DNA of 64,000 nt from Rhodococcus globerulus NBRC 14531. Its GTDB lineage: Bacteria; Actinomycetota; Actinomycetes; Mycobacteriales; Mycobacteriaceae. The stretch covers positions 310,001 through 374,000 of the forward strand of contig NZ_BCWX01000005.1 in NCBI RefSeq assembly GCF_001894805.1, given 5' to 3'. The stretch's first letter is position 1; each line of letters begins with the position of its first letter. Made by a program: the position numbers and the translations under genes. The notes beneath the pieces are model-generated. The model made no database searches and had not been told where the DNA came from. It saw only the letters and a program-made list of their open reading frames with translations. Of this stretch, positions 1 to 8,554 are shown piece by piece.

Positions 1-1056
1 TCCGCGCATTCCTGCCCACGACACGACAAATACCGACCGCACCGACACGTCCGGTTCCCGCGCGCGGATCCGCGGCGACAACCACCGCGGCAGGTACGTG
101 GCCGGAAAAACCCACGCAATCCGCACAACCACAACGGTCGCGAGCACCGCAATGGACGCCCACACCACAATCGAGGTGCTGTACCCCTGCAATCCACTCA
201 CGACACTGGGTAATTGAAGTCCGATCAACAGGAACACAAACGACTCGAGGATGAGGTCGACGGCCTTCCACACGGCCGTATCCTGCAGGCGTGTCGCATA
301 ACTGGCCCGAGTGGAACGCTGACCCAGGAAAAGGCCGGCCACCACTACGGCAATGACGCCCGACGCATGGATCTCTTCCGCAGCCAGGTAGGTGAAGAAC
401 GGCACCACCAAGCCGATTGCACTCTCCATCACCGGATCGCGAAGTTTGCCACGCACTTTGGAGATCACGAACCCCACCGCAAGCCCGATCGCCGTTCCGC
501 CGACAGCGGCGATCACAAACGTCTCGAACCCGCTCGCCAATGTGGCACCCGTGCCAACGGCCGCCGCCAAGGCAACCTTGTAGGCCGTCAGGGCGGTGGC
601 GTCGTTGAGCAGGCTCTCACCGCCCAGGAGTGTCATGATCCGACGCGGCAGTCCGAGCCTGCGTCCGATTGCGCTCGCCGACACCGCATCCGGCGGCGCC
701 ACAATCGCACCGAGAACCAACGCCGCGGCAATCGAGAACTCCGGCACGATCAGATACGCGACCAAGCCGACCGCTGCGGTCGTCGCGAGGGGCAGACCCA
801 CCGCGAGCAACCCGATGGGACGCAGATTCGATCGCAATGCCAGATATGAACTGTCCAACGCCGCCGAGTACAGCAACGGTGGTAACACCACGAACAGAAC
901 AAGATCCGGATCGAGCTCGAGATCCGGTACGCCGGGTACCTGACACGCGATCAACCCGAAGACCACCAGTATCAACGGCGACGACAAACCGAATCGACGC
1001 GCAACCGCTGCGACCAGCAAAGCCGCTACTACAACCCCCAGTAATATGCCGTTCAC
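1..1056 (-). CDS. Na+/H+ (cation:proton) antiporter, CPA1/NhaP type, 3' end beyond window
   Basis: Polytopic membrane protein expected to exchange Na+ or K+ for protons. The reverse strand reads openly from GTG at 1056 to the window edge (352 codons), so the C-terminus is missing. Hydrophobic helices begin at residue 3 (NGILLGVVVAALLV). A conserved motif GAIVAPPDAVSASAI followed by GGESLLNDATAL matches the core of the NhaP/CPA1 family, where the Asp residues lie in the transport path. The GTG start is chosen because it precedes the first helix; no strong Shine-Dalgarno is seen. It is divergent from the zinc-finger gene at 1097. Family call is firm; ion specificity is not visible. Confidence 0.85.
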   Translation of the reverse strand, partial: MNGILLGVVVAALLVAAVARRFGLSSPLILVVFGLIACQVPGVPDLELDPDLVLFVVLPPLLYSAALDSSYLALRSNLRPIGLLAVGLPLATTAAVGLVAYLIVPEFSIAAALVLGAIVAPPDAVSASAIGRRLGLPRRIMTLLGGESLLNDATALTAYKVALAAAVGTGATLASGFETFVIAAVGGTAIGLAVGFVISKVRGKLRDPVMESAIGLVVPFFTYLAAEEIHASGVIAVVVAGLFLGQRSTRASYATRLQDTAVWKAVDLILESFVFLLIGLQLPSVVSGLQGYSTSIVVWASIAVLATVVVVRIAWVFPATYLPRWLSPRIRAREPDVSVRSVFVVSWAGMRG

Positions 1057-1096
1057 TCTGGCAGCATGCAGGATCGGCGGCCACCGTGCACTATGG

Positions 1097-1423
1097 ATGG
1101 TGATGAAAAAAATCCTGAAGCGCGTCGCCGCCCGCACACCGGCACCCGAACCGGTGGCAAGCGGTTGCGAAGAATTGGCTGAAACGCCCGAAACCGACCC
1201 GGCCGCTTTAACTCCCGGCGTCTGTCAAGAATGCGCCAAGCTGGGCGAGGACAACTGGTCACACTTGCGAATCTGCCTCACCTGCGGCCACGTCGGATGT
1301 TGCGACTCCAGCCCGCACCAACACGCCACCAATCACTATCGCGAGACCGGACACCCCGTGATGCGGTCCCACGAACCTGGCGAGTCCTGGCGCTGGTGCT
1401 ATGTCCACGATCTGATGGACTAG
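1097..1423 (+). CDS. UBP-type zinc finger domain protein
   Basis: Small protein (108 aa) with one ZnF-UBP domain. From about residue 44 it has the Cys/His pattern CQECAKL, then CLTCGHVGCCDSSP, HATNHY and a GESWRWCYVHD tail, which is the usual actinobacterial form. In eukaryotes such domains bind the ubiquitin C-terminus; in bacteria they are often found next to ion antiporters and thioredoxin-like proteins, and the role is unknown. Start: ATG at 1097 (MVMKK), with a second ATG at 1103; a start at 1046 would overlap the divergent antiporter. A partner role with the adjacent Na+/H+ antiporter is inference from position only. Confidence 0.8.
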   Translation: MVMKKILKRVAARTPAPEPVASGCEELAETPETDPAALTPGVCQECAKLGEDNWSHLRICLTCGHVGCCDSSPHQHATNHYRETGHPVMRSHEPGESWRWCYVHDLMD

Positions 1424-1522
1424 ATACCGCGAAATACCTGGACACCCCGAAATACACCGAAGCCGGAGATGCAGTGCGCATCTCCGGCTTCAGCTTTGCC
1501 GTACTCAGTTATTCACGTTCCG

Positions 1523-3145
1523 TCAGTTGGTCTTCCACGCCTCGTCGAAGAACATGATTCCGTCGATGCTCTGCTGGACACCGTGAACGTTCTTGGCCCA
1601 CACGCCAAGCCACGGCGTGTTGCCGAGGATCTGCCACGGCACAACCTCAGTGGCGCGTGCCTGGATCTTGGCCAGGACCTCTTTCTTCGCGTCATCGGAC
1701 GTCGCGACACCCAACTCGTCGAGCAGCGTGTCCATCTGAGCGTCGGAGAAGCTTGTTGCGTTGTTACGTCCACCGGTCTTGAGGTTCGAGTACAGACGCT
1801 CGAACGGATCGGCTTCCGGAAGGTTGGCGGAGCCGGTCGACATGTCGAAGTCGCGGTCGACGTACAAACGCTTGACGACGTCGGCAACCGAGTTGACGTA
1901 CTCGATCTGGAAGTCGAAACCAACGGCATTTGCCATCGACTGCAGCGCGAGAGCCATCGCCTGAGCCGAATTCTCCTGCATTGTCAGGTACGTGATCTTG
2001 CCGTCGTAACCGTCAGCCTTGGCCTCGTCGAGAAGCTGCTTGGCCTTGGCCGGGTCGACACCGATCGGAGCCTCGTCGTTGTGCCAGCGCGAGCTGTCCT
2101 GGAAGATGACCTGCCCCGGTAGGCCCTTACCTTCGTTGAGTCGGTTGTCGAGTGCAACGGGATCCGTTGCCAGAGCCAGTGCCTGACGCACGCGCACGTC
2201 GGCGCCCGGGCGACCCGGAGCCGTGTTGAGCAGTGACAGGTACGACAGCGACGGGATGTCGACGTAGCCCGGGTAGCCGGAGTCGATGAGGTCGAGCACG
2301 TTCGGCAGTGATCGCATGTACGCGGCATCTGCGCCGCCACTCTTGAGCGACTCGCTCGTGGCCTGCGAACCGACGATGCTGATCATGCGCAACTTGTCCA
2401 CGTTCGGGGCACCCGCGAAGTAATCCTCACGAGCGTCGAGAATCAGCTCCTCGTTGGGAGCGAACTTCTCGAGTGTGAACGCACCCGCGCCGATCGGCGT
2501 GAACTGATCACCCTGCTGCGCGCTGGGCGCAACGATCATTCCGGGGCCGGTGGCGAGCAGCGACTCGATACCCGTCCACGGGTCGACGAGATTGAAGACA
2601 ACCGTCGACGCGTCCGGCGTGTCGACCGACGCGACCTTCGACGCGTACAGGCTGGACTGCGGTCCCTTGTTGGTGACGTATCGAGCCAGGCTCGACGACA
2701 CTGCCGCAGAGTCGACCTGCGTGCCGTCACTGAACTTCACACCATCGCGCAGCTTGAGCGTCCAGGTCTTGAAATCCGAACTCGGCGACATCGAGTTGGC
2801 GAGCTTCGGAACGAACTTCTGCGACGTGGGATCGTAACGAAGCAGGGTGTCGTAGATCGCCCCGAGCTCCGAGCCGGCCACCGAGCCGGCAATCTGTGTC
2901 TTCGAGGGATCGAGACTTGTCACCGCGGAGTATCCACTGAATGTCAGCGTTCCCCCCTTGACCGGATCGCCCTCGTTCGTCGATGCGTTGACGGGACCGA
3001 TCGTCAGAGCTGAGCCGGACTCGGGTGCGTCGCCGCTGCCGCCGTCCGCTCCACTGTCGGCACACGAAGCCAAGAACAAACCGGCGGAAACAGCCAGTGC
3101 GACTGCTGCGACCTTTCGACTGCCGCGCCTAGAACTGCGACTCAT
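1523..3145 (-). CDS. ABC transporter substrate-binding lipoprotein, peptide/nickel type (SBP_bac_5)
   Basis: Lipid-anchored binding protein (540 aa) that would deliver an oligopeptide-like ligand to an ABC importer. A basic N-terminus, hydrophobic stretch and lipobox LASC (Cys28) mark a lipoprotein. The body shows family-5 features: GGTLTFSGYS, then LRDGVKFSDGT near residue 130 and RVRQALALATDP in the C-terminal half. ATG at 3145 has a GGAGG ribosome site 8 bases upstream. No permease or ATPase gene lies next to it. It is a close paralogue of the next gene (same length, long identical stretches such as the GDQFTPIGAGAFTLEKFAPN region), so the pair arose by tandem duplication. Ligand unknown. 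Confidence 0.9.
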   Translation of the reverse strand: MSRSSRRGSRKVAAVALAVSAGLFLASCADSGADGGSGDAPESGSALTIGPVNASTNEGDPVKGGTLTFSGYSAVTSLDPSKTQIAGSVAGSELGAIYDTLLRYDPTSQKFVPKLANSMSPSSDFKTWTLKLRDGVKFSDGTQVDSAAVSSSLARYVTNKGPQSSLYASKVASVDTPDASTVVFNLVDPWTGIESLLATGPGMIVAPSAQQGDQFTPIGAGAFTLEKFAPNEELILDAREDYFAGAPNVDKLRMISIVGSQATSESLKSGGADAAYMRSLPNVLDLIDSGYPGYVDIPSLSYLSLLNTAPGRPGADVRVRQALALATDPVALDNRLNEGKGLPGQVIFQDSSRWHNDEAPIGVDPAKAKQLLDEAKADGYDGKITYLTMQENSAQAMALALQSMANAVGFDFQIEYVNSVADVVKRLYVDRDFDMSTGSANLPEADPFERLYSNLKTGGRNNATSFSDAQMDTLLDELGVATSDDAKKEVLAKIQARATEVVPWQILGNTPWLGVWAKNVHGVQQSIDGIMFFDEAWKTN

Positions 3146-3193
3146 TTACGAACCTCCAGATCGGACCTTCAACTGTGATGTGATGCGAAGCTG

Positions 3194-3206
3194 TCACAGT
3201 TTGTGA
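3194..3206. promoter_or_regulatory. Operator-like inverted repeat upstream of first SBP gene
   Basis: TCACA-GTT-TGTGA, a perfect 5-bp inverted repeat with a 3-bp spacer, 49 bases upstream of the lipoprotein start at 3145. The same 13 bases plus the flanking ACCT occur upstream of the paralogue at 4945. Likely a shared regulator site; the regulator is unknown. Confidence 0.45.
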
Positions 3207-3266
3207 CCTAAGGCACAAGTATTAATTCTCAGTCCCACTCAGTGGAAAGTACGAGGCCAATGGCCT

Positions 3267-3322
3267 GTGCGCCTTTCTGGCAGTGGGGGCTACCAGAAAG
3301 GCGCACGGGAGCGTAGCCCCTA
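3267..3322 (-). repeat. Dispersed hairpin element / terminator, copy A
   Basis: A 14-bp perfect stem (3267-3280 with 3293-3306, core GTGCGCCTTT) around a 12-base loop, followed by a short arm that runs into the TAG stop codon of the SBP gene (3320-3322). A second copy with the same architecture, and with the stop codon at the same place, follows gyrB (58533-58588). No T-run follows, so if it terminates transcription it is not a classical intrinsic terminator. Confidence 0.7.
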
Positions 3323-4945
3323 CTTCTTCCACACCTCGTCGAAGAGCAGAATCCCGTCGATACTCGGCTGAAGTCCGTGCACATTCTGGTTCCACACGTC
3401 CAAAGCCGGTCCGGTGCCCCACACCTGCCACGGCAGGGTTTCGTTGGCGCGTTCCTGAATCTTCACGAGGACGGCCTTCTTGTCGTCGTCGCTGATTGCA
3501 ACACCCAACTCGTCGAGCAACTGATCCATTTCGGCGTCCGAGTAACCCGTGGTGTTGTTACGCCCACCGGTCTTGAGACCCGTGTAGAGACGTTCGGAGG
3601 GGTCCGCCTCGGTGAGGTTGAGAGCAGCGGTCGCCATGTCGTAGTCGCGATCGGCGTACATCCGCTTGACCAGGTCACCGACGTTGTTGACGTTCTCGAT
3701 CTGGACGTCGAACCCGACGGCGTTGAGCATGGCCTGCACAGCGAGTGCCGTGGCCTGCGCCGACGGCTCCTGCATGGTGAGATAGCTGATCTTGCCGTCG
3801 TAACCGTCCGCCTTCGCCTGATCGAGCAGTTCCTTGGCCTTGGCCGGATCCACACCGATCGGAGCGACATCGTTGTGCCAGCGAGACGTGTCCTGGAAGA
3901 TCACCTGACCCGGAAGGCCCTTGCCGTCATTGGCCCGGACATCAAGGGTGGCCGGATCGACGGCGTATGCCATCGCTTGGCGCACACGCAGATCCGCTCC
4001 GGGTCGACCAGCGGCCATGTTGACGTTTGCGATGTAGCCGAGCGAGGGAATGTCGATGAATCCCGGGTAGTCGGACTCCACCAGATCGAGGATCGGCCCC
4101 AACGTTCGTATGTACGCGGCGTCGATCCCACCGGACTTCAACGCCTCGGAGGTGGGCTGTGCACCGAGAATGCTGACCATCTTGAGCTTGTCGACATTCG
4201 GCGCGCCGCCGTAGTAATCGGGACGAGCAGCGAGCAGCATTTCCTCGTTGGGAGCAAACTTCTCGAGCGTGAACGCACCGGCGCCGATCGGCGTGAACTG
4301 ATCACCCTGCTGCGCAGCCGGAGCGACGATCATTCCGGGGCCGGTGGAGAGCATCGGCTCGATTCCCGTCCAGGGATCAACCAGGTTGAAGACGACCGTC
4401 GTTGCATCCGGCGTGTCCATCGAGGCGACCTTGGCAATCCACAACCCCGACTGCGGTCCCTTGTTGGTCATGTACCGGTTGATACTCGCCGTGACGGCCT
4501 GCGCATCGAAAGGTGTTCCGTCGCTGAACGTCACACCGTCGCGCAGCTTCAACGTCCACGTTGTGCTTTCTGCATTGGGCTCGAGCGACTCCGCCAGCTG
4601 CGGTTCAAACGTCTGCTCGATGGGGTCGTATCGCATCAGCACGTCGTAGATTGCACTGAGCTCGCTGCCACCGGTGGAGCCGCTCACTTGAGCCTTGGCC
4701 GGATCGAGCGTCGTCACCGGCGAGTAGCCGCTGAACGTGAGAGTACCGCCCTTGGTGGGCGATCCGGGATCGGCCTGCTCGTTGACCATTCCGATCTTCA
4801 ACGACGACCCGGAATCAGCCGACTCGCCTCCGCCCCCGCCCTCGTTGTCGTCATTTCCAGCACATGATGCAAGGAACAAACTTGCGGTGATCGCCAGTGC
4901 GGCAGCTGCCGCGCGGCGACTACCTGATCGGGAATTGCGGCTCAT
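3320..4945 (-). CDS. ABC transporter substrate-binding lipoprotein, peptide/nickel type (paralogue of the gene at 1523)
   Basis: Lipoprotein of 541 aa: signal segment then lipobox LASC with Cys28, a Gly/Glu-rich linker, then an SBP_bac_5 body (GGTLTFSGYS, LRDGVTFSDGT, RVRQAMAYAVDP). ATG 4945 is preferred over an upstream in-frame start at 5026 because a GGAGG site sits 8 bases before it and the lipoprotein signal begins there. It is separated from its paralogue by the hairpin element and an operator-like site, so each copy probably has its own promoter. Again no transporter subunits adjoin it. The pair may present different peptides to a shared importer encoded elsewhere (inference). Confidence 0.9.
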   Translation of the reverse strand: MSRNSRSGSRRAAAAALAITASLFLASCAGNDDNEGGGGGESADSGSSLKIGMVNEQADPGSPTKGGTLTFSGYSPVTTLDPAKAQVSGSTGGSELSAIYDVLMRYDPIEQTFEPQLAESLEPNAESTTWTLKLRDGVTFSDGTPFDAQAVTASINRYMTNKGPQSGLWIAKVASMDTPDATTVVFNLVDPWTGIEPMLSTGPGMIVAPAAQQGDQFTPIGAGAFTLEKFAPNEEMLLAARPDYYGGAPNVDKLKMVSILGAQPTSEALKSGGIDAAYIRTLGPILDLVESDYPGFIDIPSLGYIANVNMAAGRPGADLRVRQAMAYAVDPATLDVRANDGKGLPGQVIFQDTSRWHNDVAPIGVDPAKAKELLDQAKADGYDGKISYLTMQEPSAQATALAVQAMLNAVGFDVQIENVNNVGDLVKRMYADRDYDMATAALNLTEADPSERLYTGLKTGGRNNTTGYSDAEMDQLLDELGVAISDDDKKAVLVKIQERANETLPWQVWGTGPALDVWNQNVHGLQPSIDGILLFDEVWKK

Positions 4946-4991
4946 CGAAACCTCCAGGTCGGTCGTACAACTGCGGTGTGAAGCGAAGTTC

Positions 4992-5004
4992 TCACAGTTT
5001 GTGA
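4992..5004. promoter_or_regulatory. Operator-like inverted repeat upstream of second SBP gene
   Basis: Same 13-base sequence TCACA-GTT-TGTGA followed by ACCT as at 3194-3206, 47 bases upstream of the start at 4945. The match extends beyond the palindrome, so the duplication included the promoter. Confidence 0.45.
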
Positions 5005-5062
5005 CCTGAGACACAGTGTTTCGCAAAATAGCCTAAGCTGCGCAAAACGACGGGGGAAACAC

Positions 5063-5983
5063 ATGAGACTGAACCGCATGGGACTACTCAAAGACATCGG
5101 GAGTTGGCGACGCGGAGCAAAGCTGCAGCGACGCCTACGCGACCTCACCGGAACTCTCGTGGTTGTCACCGGAGCCGGCAGTGGCATCGGCCGCGAGACC
5201 GCGCTCGCTTTTGCCGCCGAGGGCGCAATCGTCGTTGTGTGCGACGTCAACCTCGAAAGCGCCCAGGACACAGCCGCACTCGTCAACTCACCCGCAAGTG
5301 CCGGCGGAGCCGAAGCCGTCTTCGGTGGAGGCGCACACGCGTATCACGTGGACGTTTCCGACGAGCTAGCGATGACTCGATTCGCGGAAACCGTAGCCGC
5401 ACACCACGGAGTTCCCGACATCGTGGTCAACAATGCCGGTATCGGTTTTTCGGGAACCTTCGCAGACACCACTGTGGCCCAGTTCGAGCGAGTCATGAAC
5501 ATCAACTTCTGGGGAGTTGTGTACGGCTGCCGCGCCTTCTCACCGATGATGATCAAGCGCGGCTCCGGCGGACACATCGTCAACCTCTCGTCCGCCGCCG
5601 CCTACACACCCCAAAAAGCGTTGACCGCTTACTCGACCAGCAAAGCCGCAGTGTTCATGCTTTCCGATTGCCTGCGCGCAGAACTACTTCCGCACGGAAT
5701 CGGCGTCAGCACCATCTGCCCGGGGATTGTCGACACCAACATCGTCAAGACCACCGAGTTTGCCGGAACCACTGCAGCGGAACAACTTCGAAACCAAACG
5801 AAGGCGGACAACTTCTACCGTCGACGAAACTTCACGCCCGACCGGGTCGCAAGCGCCATCGTCAAGGCAGTGCGAACCAACAAGGCAATTGTGCCCGTCA
5901 CCCCCGAAGCGAAACTCGGGTACCGGCTCAGCCGGTTCTACCCGAGTTCCATGCGCGTCGGAGCCCGCATCAATGCTTTATGA
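5063..5983 (+). CDS. SDR family NAD(P)-dependent oxidoreductase
   Basis: Classical short-chain dehydrogenase of 306 aa. The Rossmann cofactor motif TGAGSGIG lies at residues 36-43, NNAGIG at 123-128, and the catalytic Ser (about 176), Tyr190 and Lys194 in the YSTSK motif. An extra basic 30-residue N-terminal segment precedes the fold, as in several actinobacterial SDRs related to CmrA/EphD-type enzymes. ATG 5063 follows GGGGGAAAC. It is transcribed alone, divergent from the binding-protein gene and convergent with the next gene. Substrate not predictable. Confidence 0.9.
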   Translation: MRLNRMGLLKDIGSWRRGAKLQRRLRDLTGTLVVVTGAGSGIGRETALAFAAEGAIVVVCDVNLESAQDTAALVNSPASAGGAEAVFGGGAHAYHVDVSDELAMTRFAETVAAHHGVPDIVVNNAGIGFSGTFADTTVAQFERVMNINFWGVVYGCRAFSPMMIKRGSGGHIVNLSSAAAYTPQKALTAYSTSKAAVFMLSDCLRAELLPHGIGVSTICPGIVDTNIVKTTEFAGTTAAEQLRNQTKADNFYRRRNFTPDRVASAIVKAVRTNKAIVPVTPEAKLGYRLSRFYPSSMRVGARINAL

Positions 5984-5991
5984 GGCGGCTG

Positions 5992-6696
5992 TTAGCTTCC
6001 AAAAGAAAGACTTCCCGTAAATCCTTGTCGGACGTCGTCTTTCGATCGGGGAAGCACTTCATACGTGTCCGCGTACTGCCCACTGAAGCCGGTCACGGTG
6101 ATCGGTCGGCCAACCAGAATGGACGCCGGGTCGAGACCCGCCTGCGTGTTCACGAAGATGACAGTGTTTCCTCCCGCTCCCGACACCAAGATCTTGTGTC
6201 CGTACGGCAGATCGTCGATGACCGGCGCGCTGACGATGCCGGACACCGTGACAAGCCGTCCCTCACTGCTCTCGCCGATTGCACTGAGCGGCAACCGCTC
6301 CGGCCGTACCGCCGGGGCGGAACCAAGACGCGTGACCGCGCTCGGACGAATGACAAGCAGGCCCTCCTGATCTGCGAGAACACCACTGACCTCGACCTGG
6401 TCGCCAACAGTTACAACCGAGTTGTCAGGATCACTGACATAAATGCCCGAATTGCCGCTCTGGAGACCAAATCCCTTGTCATAGAAGCTGGATTCGAAAT
6501 CCCCGGACGACGTAGTCGCAATTCCCGACACCGTAACCTCGGCGCCGATTGGCAGCGAGCGAGCGAGCTCGATCGAATTGACCGCTACCACCGATGGCAC
6601 GGGAGGCAAAGGTTCGGCAACTGCAGGTGCGCCAGTGAATATTGCTACTCCCACAGCACCTGCAGCCGCCCAAGTCAGAACTCGAACATGATTCAT
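5992..6696 (-). CDS. Secreted OB-fold protein of unknown function
   Basis: A 234-aa exported protein. Residues 1-27 form a Sec signal peptide (hydrophobic AAAGAVGVAIF, cleavage near AVAEP). The mature part has two similar segments, each with a sequence like GAEVTVSGIATTSSG and GRLVTVSGIVSAPV, typical of the OB-fold seen in secreted nucleases of the YhcR class and in bacterial DNA-binding lipoproteins. No nuclease catalytic domain is attached. The role could be nucleic-acid or ligand binding at the cell surface; that is inference from fold resemblance only. Confidence 0.6.
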   Translation of the reverse strand: MNHVRVLTWAAAGAVGVAIFTGAPAVAEPLPPVPSVVAVNSIELARSLPIGAEVTVSGIATTSSGDFESSFYDKGFGLQSGNSGIYVSDPDNSVVTVGDQVEVSGVLADQEGLLVIRPSAVTRLGSAPAVRPERLPLSAIGESSEGRLVTVSGIVSAPVIDDLPYGHKILVSGAGGNTVIFVNTQAGLDPASILVGRPITVTGFSGQYADTYEVLPRSKDDVRQGFTGSLSFGS

Positions 6697-6803
6697 CGAT
6701 GAATCTCCCCCGTATGTAGTGAACAGCAGACAATGACTTCCGCTGACAATACTGAGCTACGGGCAAATATGAGGCAACCGAAGCCGAAGCGCGGCAAGAA
6801 CGG

Positions 6804-7379
6804 TCAGGAACCCGAGCTACCGCTCGACCCGAGTGAGCCTGTTCCACCACCGAGGTCGTCGAGCGGATCGGATCCGTCGATACCGCCCGGGAACAGGTAT
6901 GCCGTGGACACCGTATTGAGCGACGTACCCGAAGTTGCCGGCGCCTTGGCGCGCCAATTGACGATCGGATTCAACACTCCGAACGGGCCACAACCGCTGG
7001 CAGACGGAATAGCGAAATCGGTTGTCGCACTCTTGACCGGGCTGACCTTCAACGAGCCCGACGGCGCTACTTCGAAAGCCGGACTGGAGTCGGCCGTAGG
7101 TGTGAGGTGGAAGTTCACCGGCGCCGTTTCGGATCCCAGGTAGCAGTTGTTGCCGAGGAAAGCGTTGTTGATCTTCATCCGAACCGGGAGGCTGATATCC
7201 ATGTTGGTGATCAGATCGTTGAAGACGGGCACGCCCACCGCCTGCACTTCAGCCGTGACGCCCGCCAAACCGAATAGATTGTTGAACGGAAGATCGATAC
7301 CGAGTACTCCACCCGGCACGGTCATCGGACGAAATTGTTGCCGGGGCCGGTGAACGAGGTCAGCATTACCTCGCGGCAC
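6804..7379 (-). pseudogene. C-terminal part of a secreted actinobacterial protein, signal peptide missing
   Basis: The open frame ends in a Gly/Ser-rich tail. Its core (PVRMKINNAFLGNNCYLGS, later GCGPFGVLNP) resembles a family of secreted hypothetical proteins of Rhodococcus and Streptomyces with an LGxxCYIGS-type motif. Those proteins normally begin with a signal peptide and about 80-100 further residues that are absent here. The first starts are GTG 7379 or ATG 7325, neither with a ribosome site. The 5' end abuts a plus-strand DUF732-like frame that also lacks its signal peptide, suggesting that one deletion removed both N-termini. Confidence 0.5.
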
Positions 7380-7591
7380 TGCGATTGGCGGGAATCCCCC
7401 CGAGCGGCATGGATTCCGCCGAGATCCTCTATGCCGACGGAACCTGCAACGCCATCGCCCAGGGCATGCCGCGATCCGAGGTGCTCGCAGAGTTCAAGGC
7501 AGTTGGCGACGTGTATGCCCAGATCACTCCGATGCCGTCACAGCGAATCGCCGAAATCTATGTGGAGACAGCAGAAAACACGTATTGCTGA
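7340..7591 (+). pseudogene. DUF732-like protein remnant, signal peptide missing
   Basis: The plus frame reads GQHYLAALRLAGIPPSG, then YADGTCNAIAQGM and ends with AENTYC. This is the mature part of a DUF732 protein, which usually has two Cys residues that pair and a leader of about 30 residues. No signal peptide, start codon with ribosome site, or promoter is visible upstream; the frame runs backwards into the 5' part of the minus-strand remnant. ATG/GTG starts near 7385 would remove half the domain. Probably a decayed gene. Confidence 0.45.
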
Positions 7592-8491
7592 TCAGGCTTT
7601 ACCGGCCAGCCAGTTGTGCAGCCACGATGTAGCGGTGGTGCCCGAACCGTCGACTACGTAACGGGTGTAGTCGGTATGAACCTGTGACCCGTAGAAATCG
7701 ACCAACTGATCGACACGCCGATCGTTGGCGCCGGGATCAAGTTGCGCCATGAGAGCGGGAAGCCCACCCGCAGTGATCAAGTCACGCACGATCACAGCCG
7801 CCTCGTCGCGCAACGAGAGAGCCGTTGCCGGAGTGGGATCGGAAACTTGCGCCATGAAGCCGGCCAGACGCATCACAAAATCGTCTTCGGGCGTCGAGCA
7901 GTACAGATCGCCCGCAGCACACAGAGTGACGGTATCGGCTGACAGCCAACCGAATCCGCCGATGCGAGCACCACTGGCGCCATTACCGCCAACCCACGGA
8001 CCGATCAACACATCGGACTCGGCGCGACGCGGATCGGACAGCAGACCGACTCCCGCAACACGATTGGGCGGAACGACGCCGATGCCTGTCCCGATTTCGG
8101 CTGCGAGGTCGCCGGCCGCGTCGGCGCCCTGGCTGTACCCGACTATCGCGAATCGAGTGTCGCCGCACGACGCCGCCATCGCCCCGATCATGCCGCGCGC
8201 ATTGTCGACCGCCTGCCTTTTCGACCTGGCGTAGACATTCGATTCCCATGGGAAAGCGGTGGCCGAGTACGTGACGTAGTCGGTTCGCACCGACGACGGG
8301 AGGCCACTGGTAACCGGCGCGAGCATGCCTGCACCGGGCGAAGCGCCTGAGGGCTCCCACGTTCCCGGAATCGCTACGACATACAGTTCGGGGCAGGGCG
8401 CTGCGGACGCCGTCGGTGCGCCGACGGCCTGCACTACACCAGCGGCCGCAACAACCGACAACATCGCAACAAAGCGCTTTGCACCCATCAA
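7592..8491 (-). CDS. Secreted cutinase-family serine esterase
   Basis: Exported alpha/beta hydrolase of 299 aa. A Sec signal peptide covers roughly residues 1-31 (cleavage after ASAA). The nucleophile elbow is GYSQG (Ser about residue 120), and the cutinase signature DLYCSTPEDDF supplies the catalytic Asp; a His follows near the C-terminus. Cutinase-like proteins of mycolate actinobacteria act on esters, phospholipids or trehalose-mycolates outside the cell. A second ATG lies one codon downstream of the start. It is transcribed alone; the DUF732-like frame converges with it, one base from its stop. Confidence 0.88.
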   Translation of the reverse strand: MMGAKRFVAMLSVVAAAGVVQAVGAPTASAAPCPELYVVAIPGTWEPSGASPGAGMLAPVTSGLPSSVRTDYVTYSATAFPWESNVYARSKRQAVDNARGMIGAMAASCGDTRFAIVGYSQGADAAGDLAAEIGTGIGVVPPNRVAGVGLLSDPRRAESDVLIGPWVGGNGASGARIGGFGWLSADTVTLCAAGDLYCSTPEDDFVMRLAGFMAQVSDPTPATALSLRDEAAVIVRDLITAGGLPALMAQLDPGANDRRVDQLVDFYGSQVHTDYTRYVVDGSGTTATSWLHNWLAGKA

Positions 8492-8554
8492 ACACCCCGC
8501 ATCCGATCGGGCAGACCCCTGTAGTCACCGCAGATATTTGAGCAGCATACTTGG

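Noticed and set aside
214-943. Plus-strand frames of 115-211 codons at the left end
   Set aside because: They are antisense to the Na+/H+ antiporter, whose membrane motifs are clear on the minus strand.
7385-7591. Intact small DUF732 gene starting at 7385
   Set aside because: That start would drop the conserved residues just upstream and leaves no signal peptide or ribosome site.
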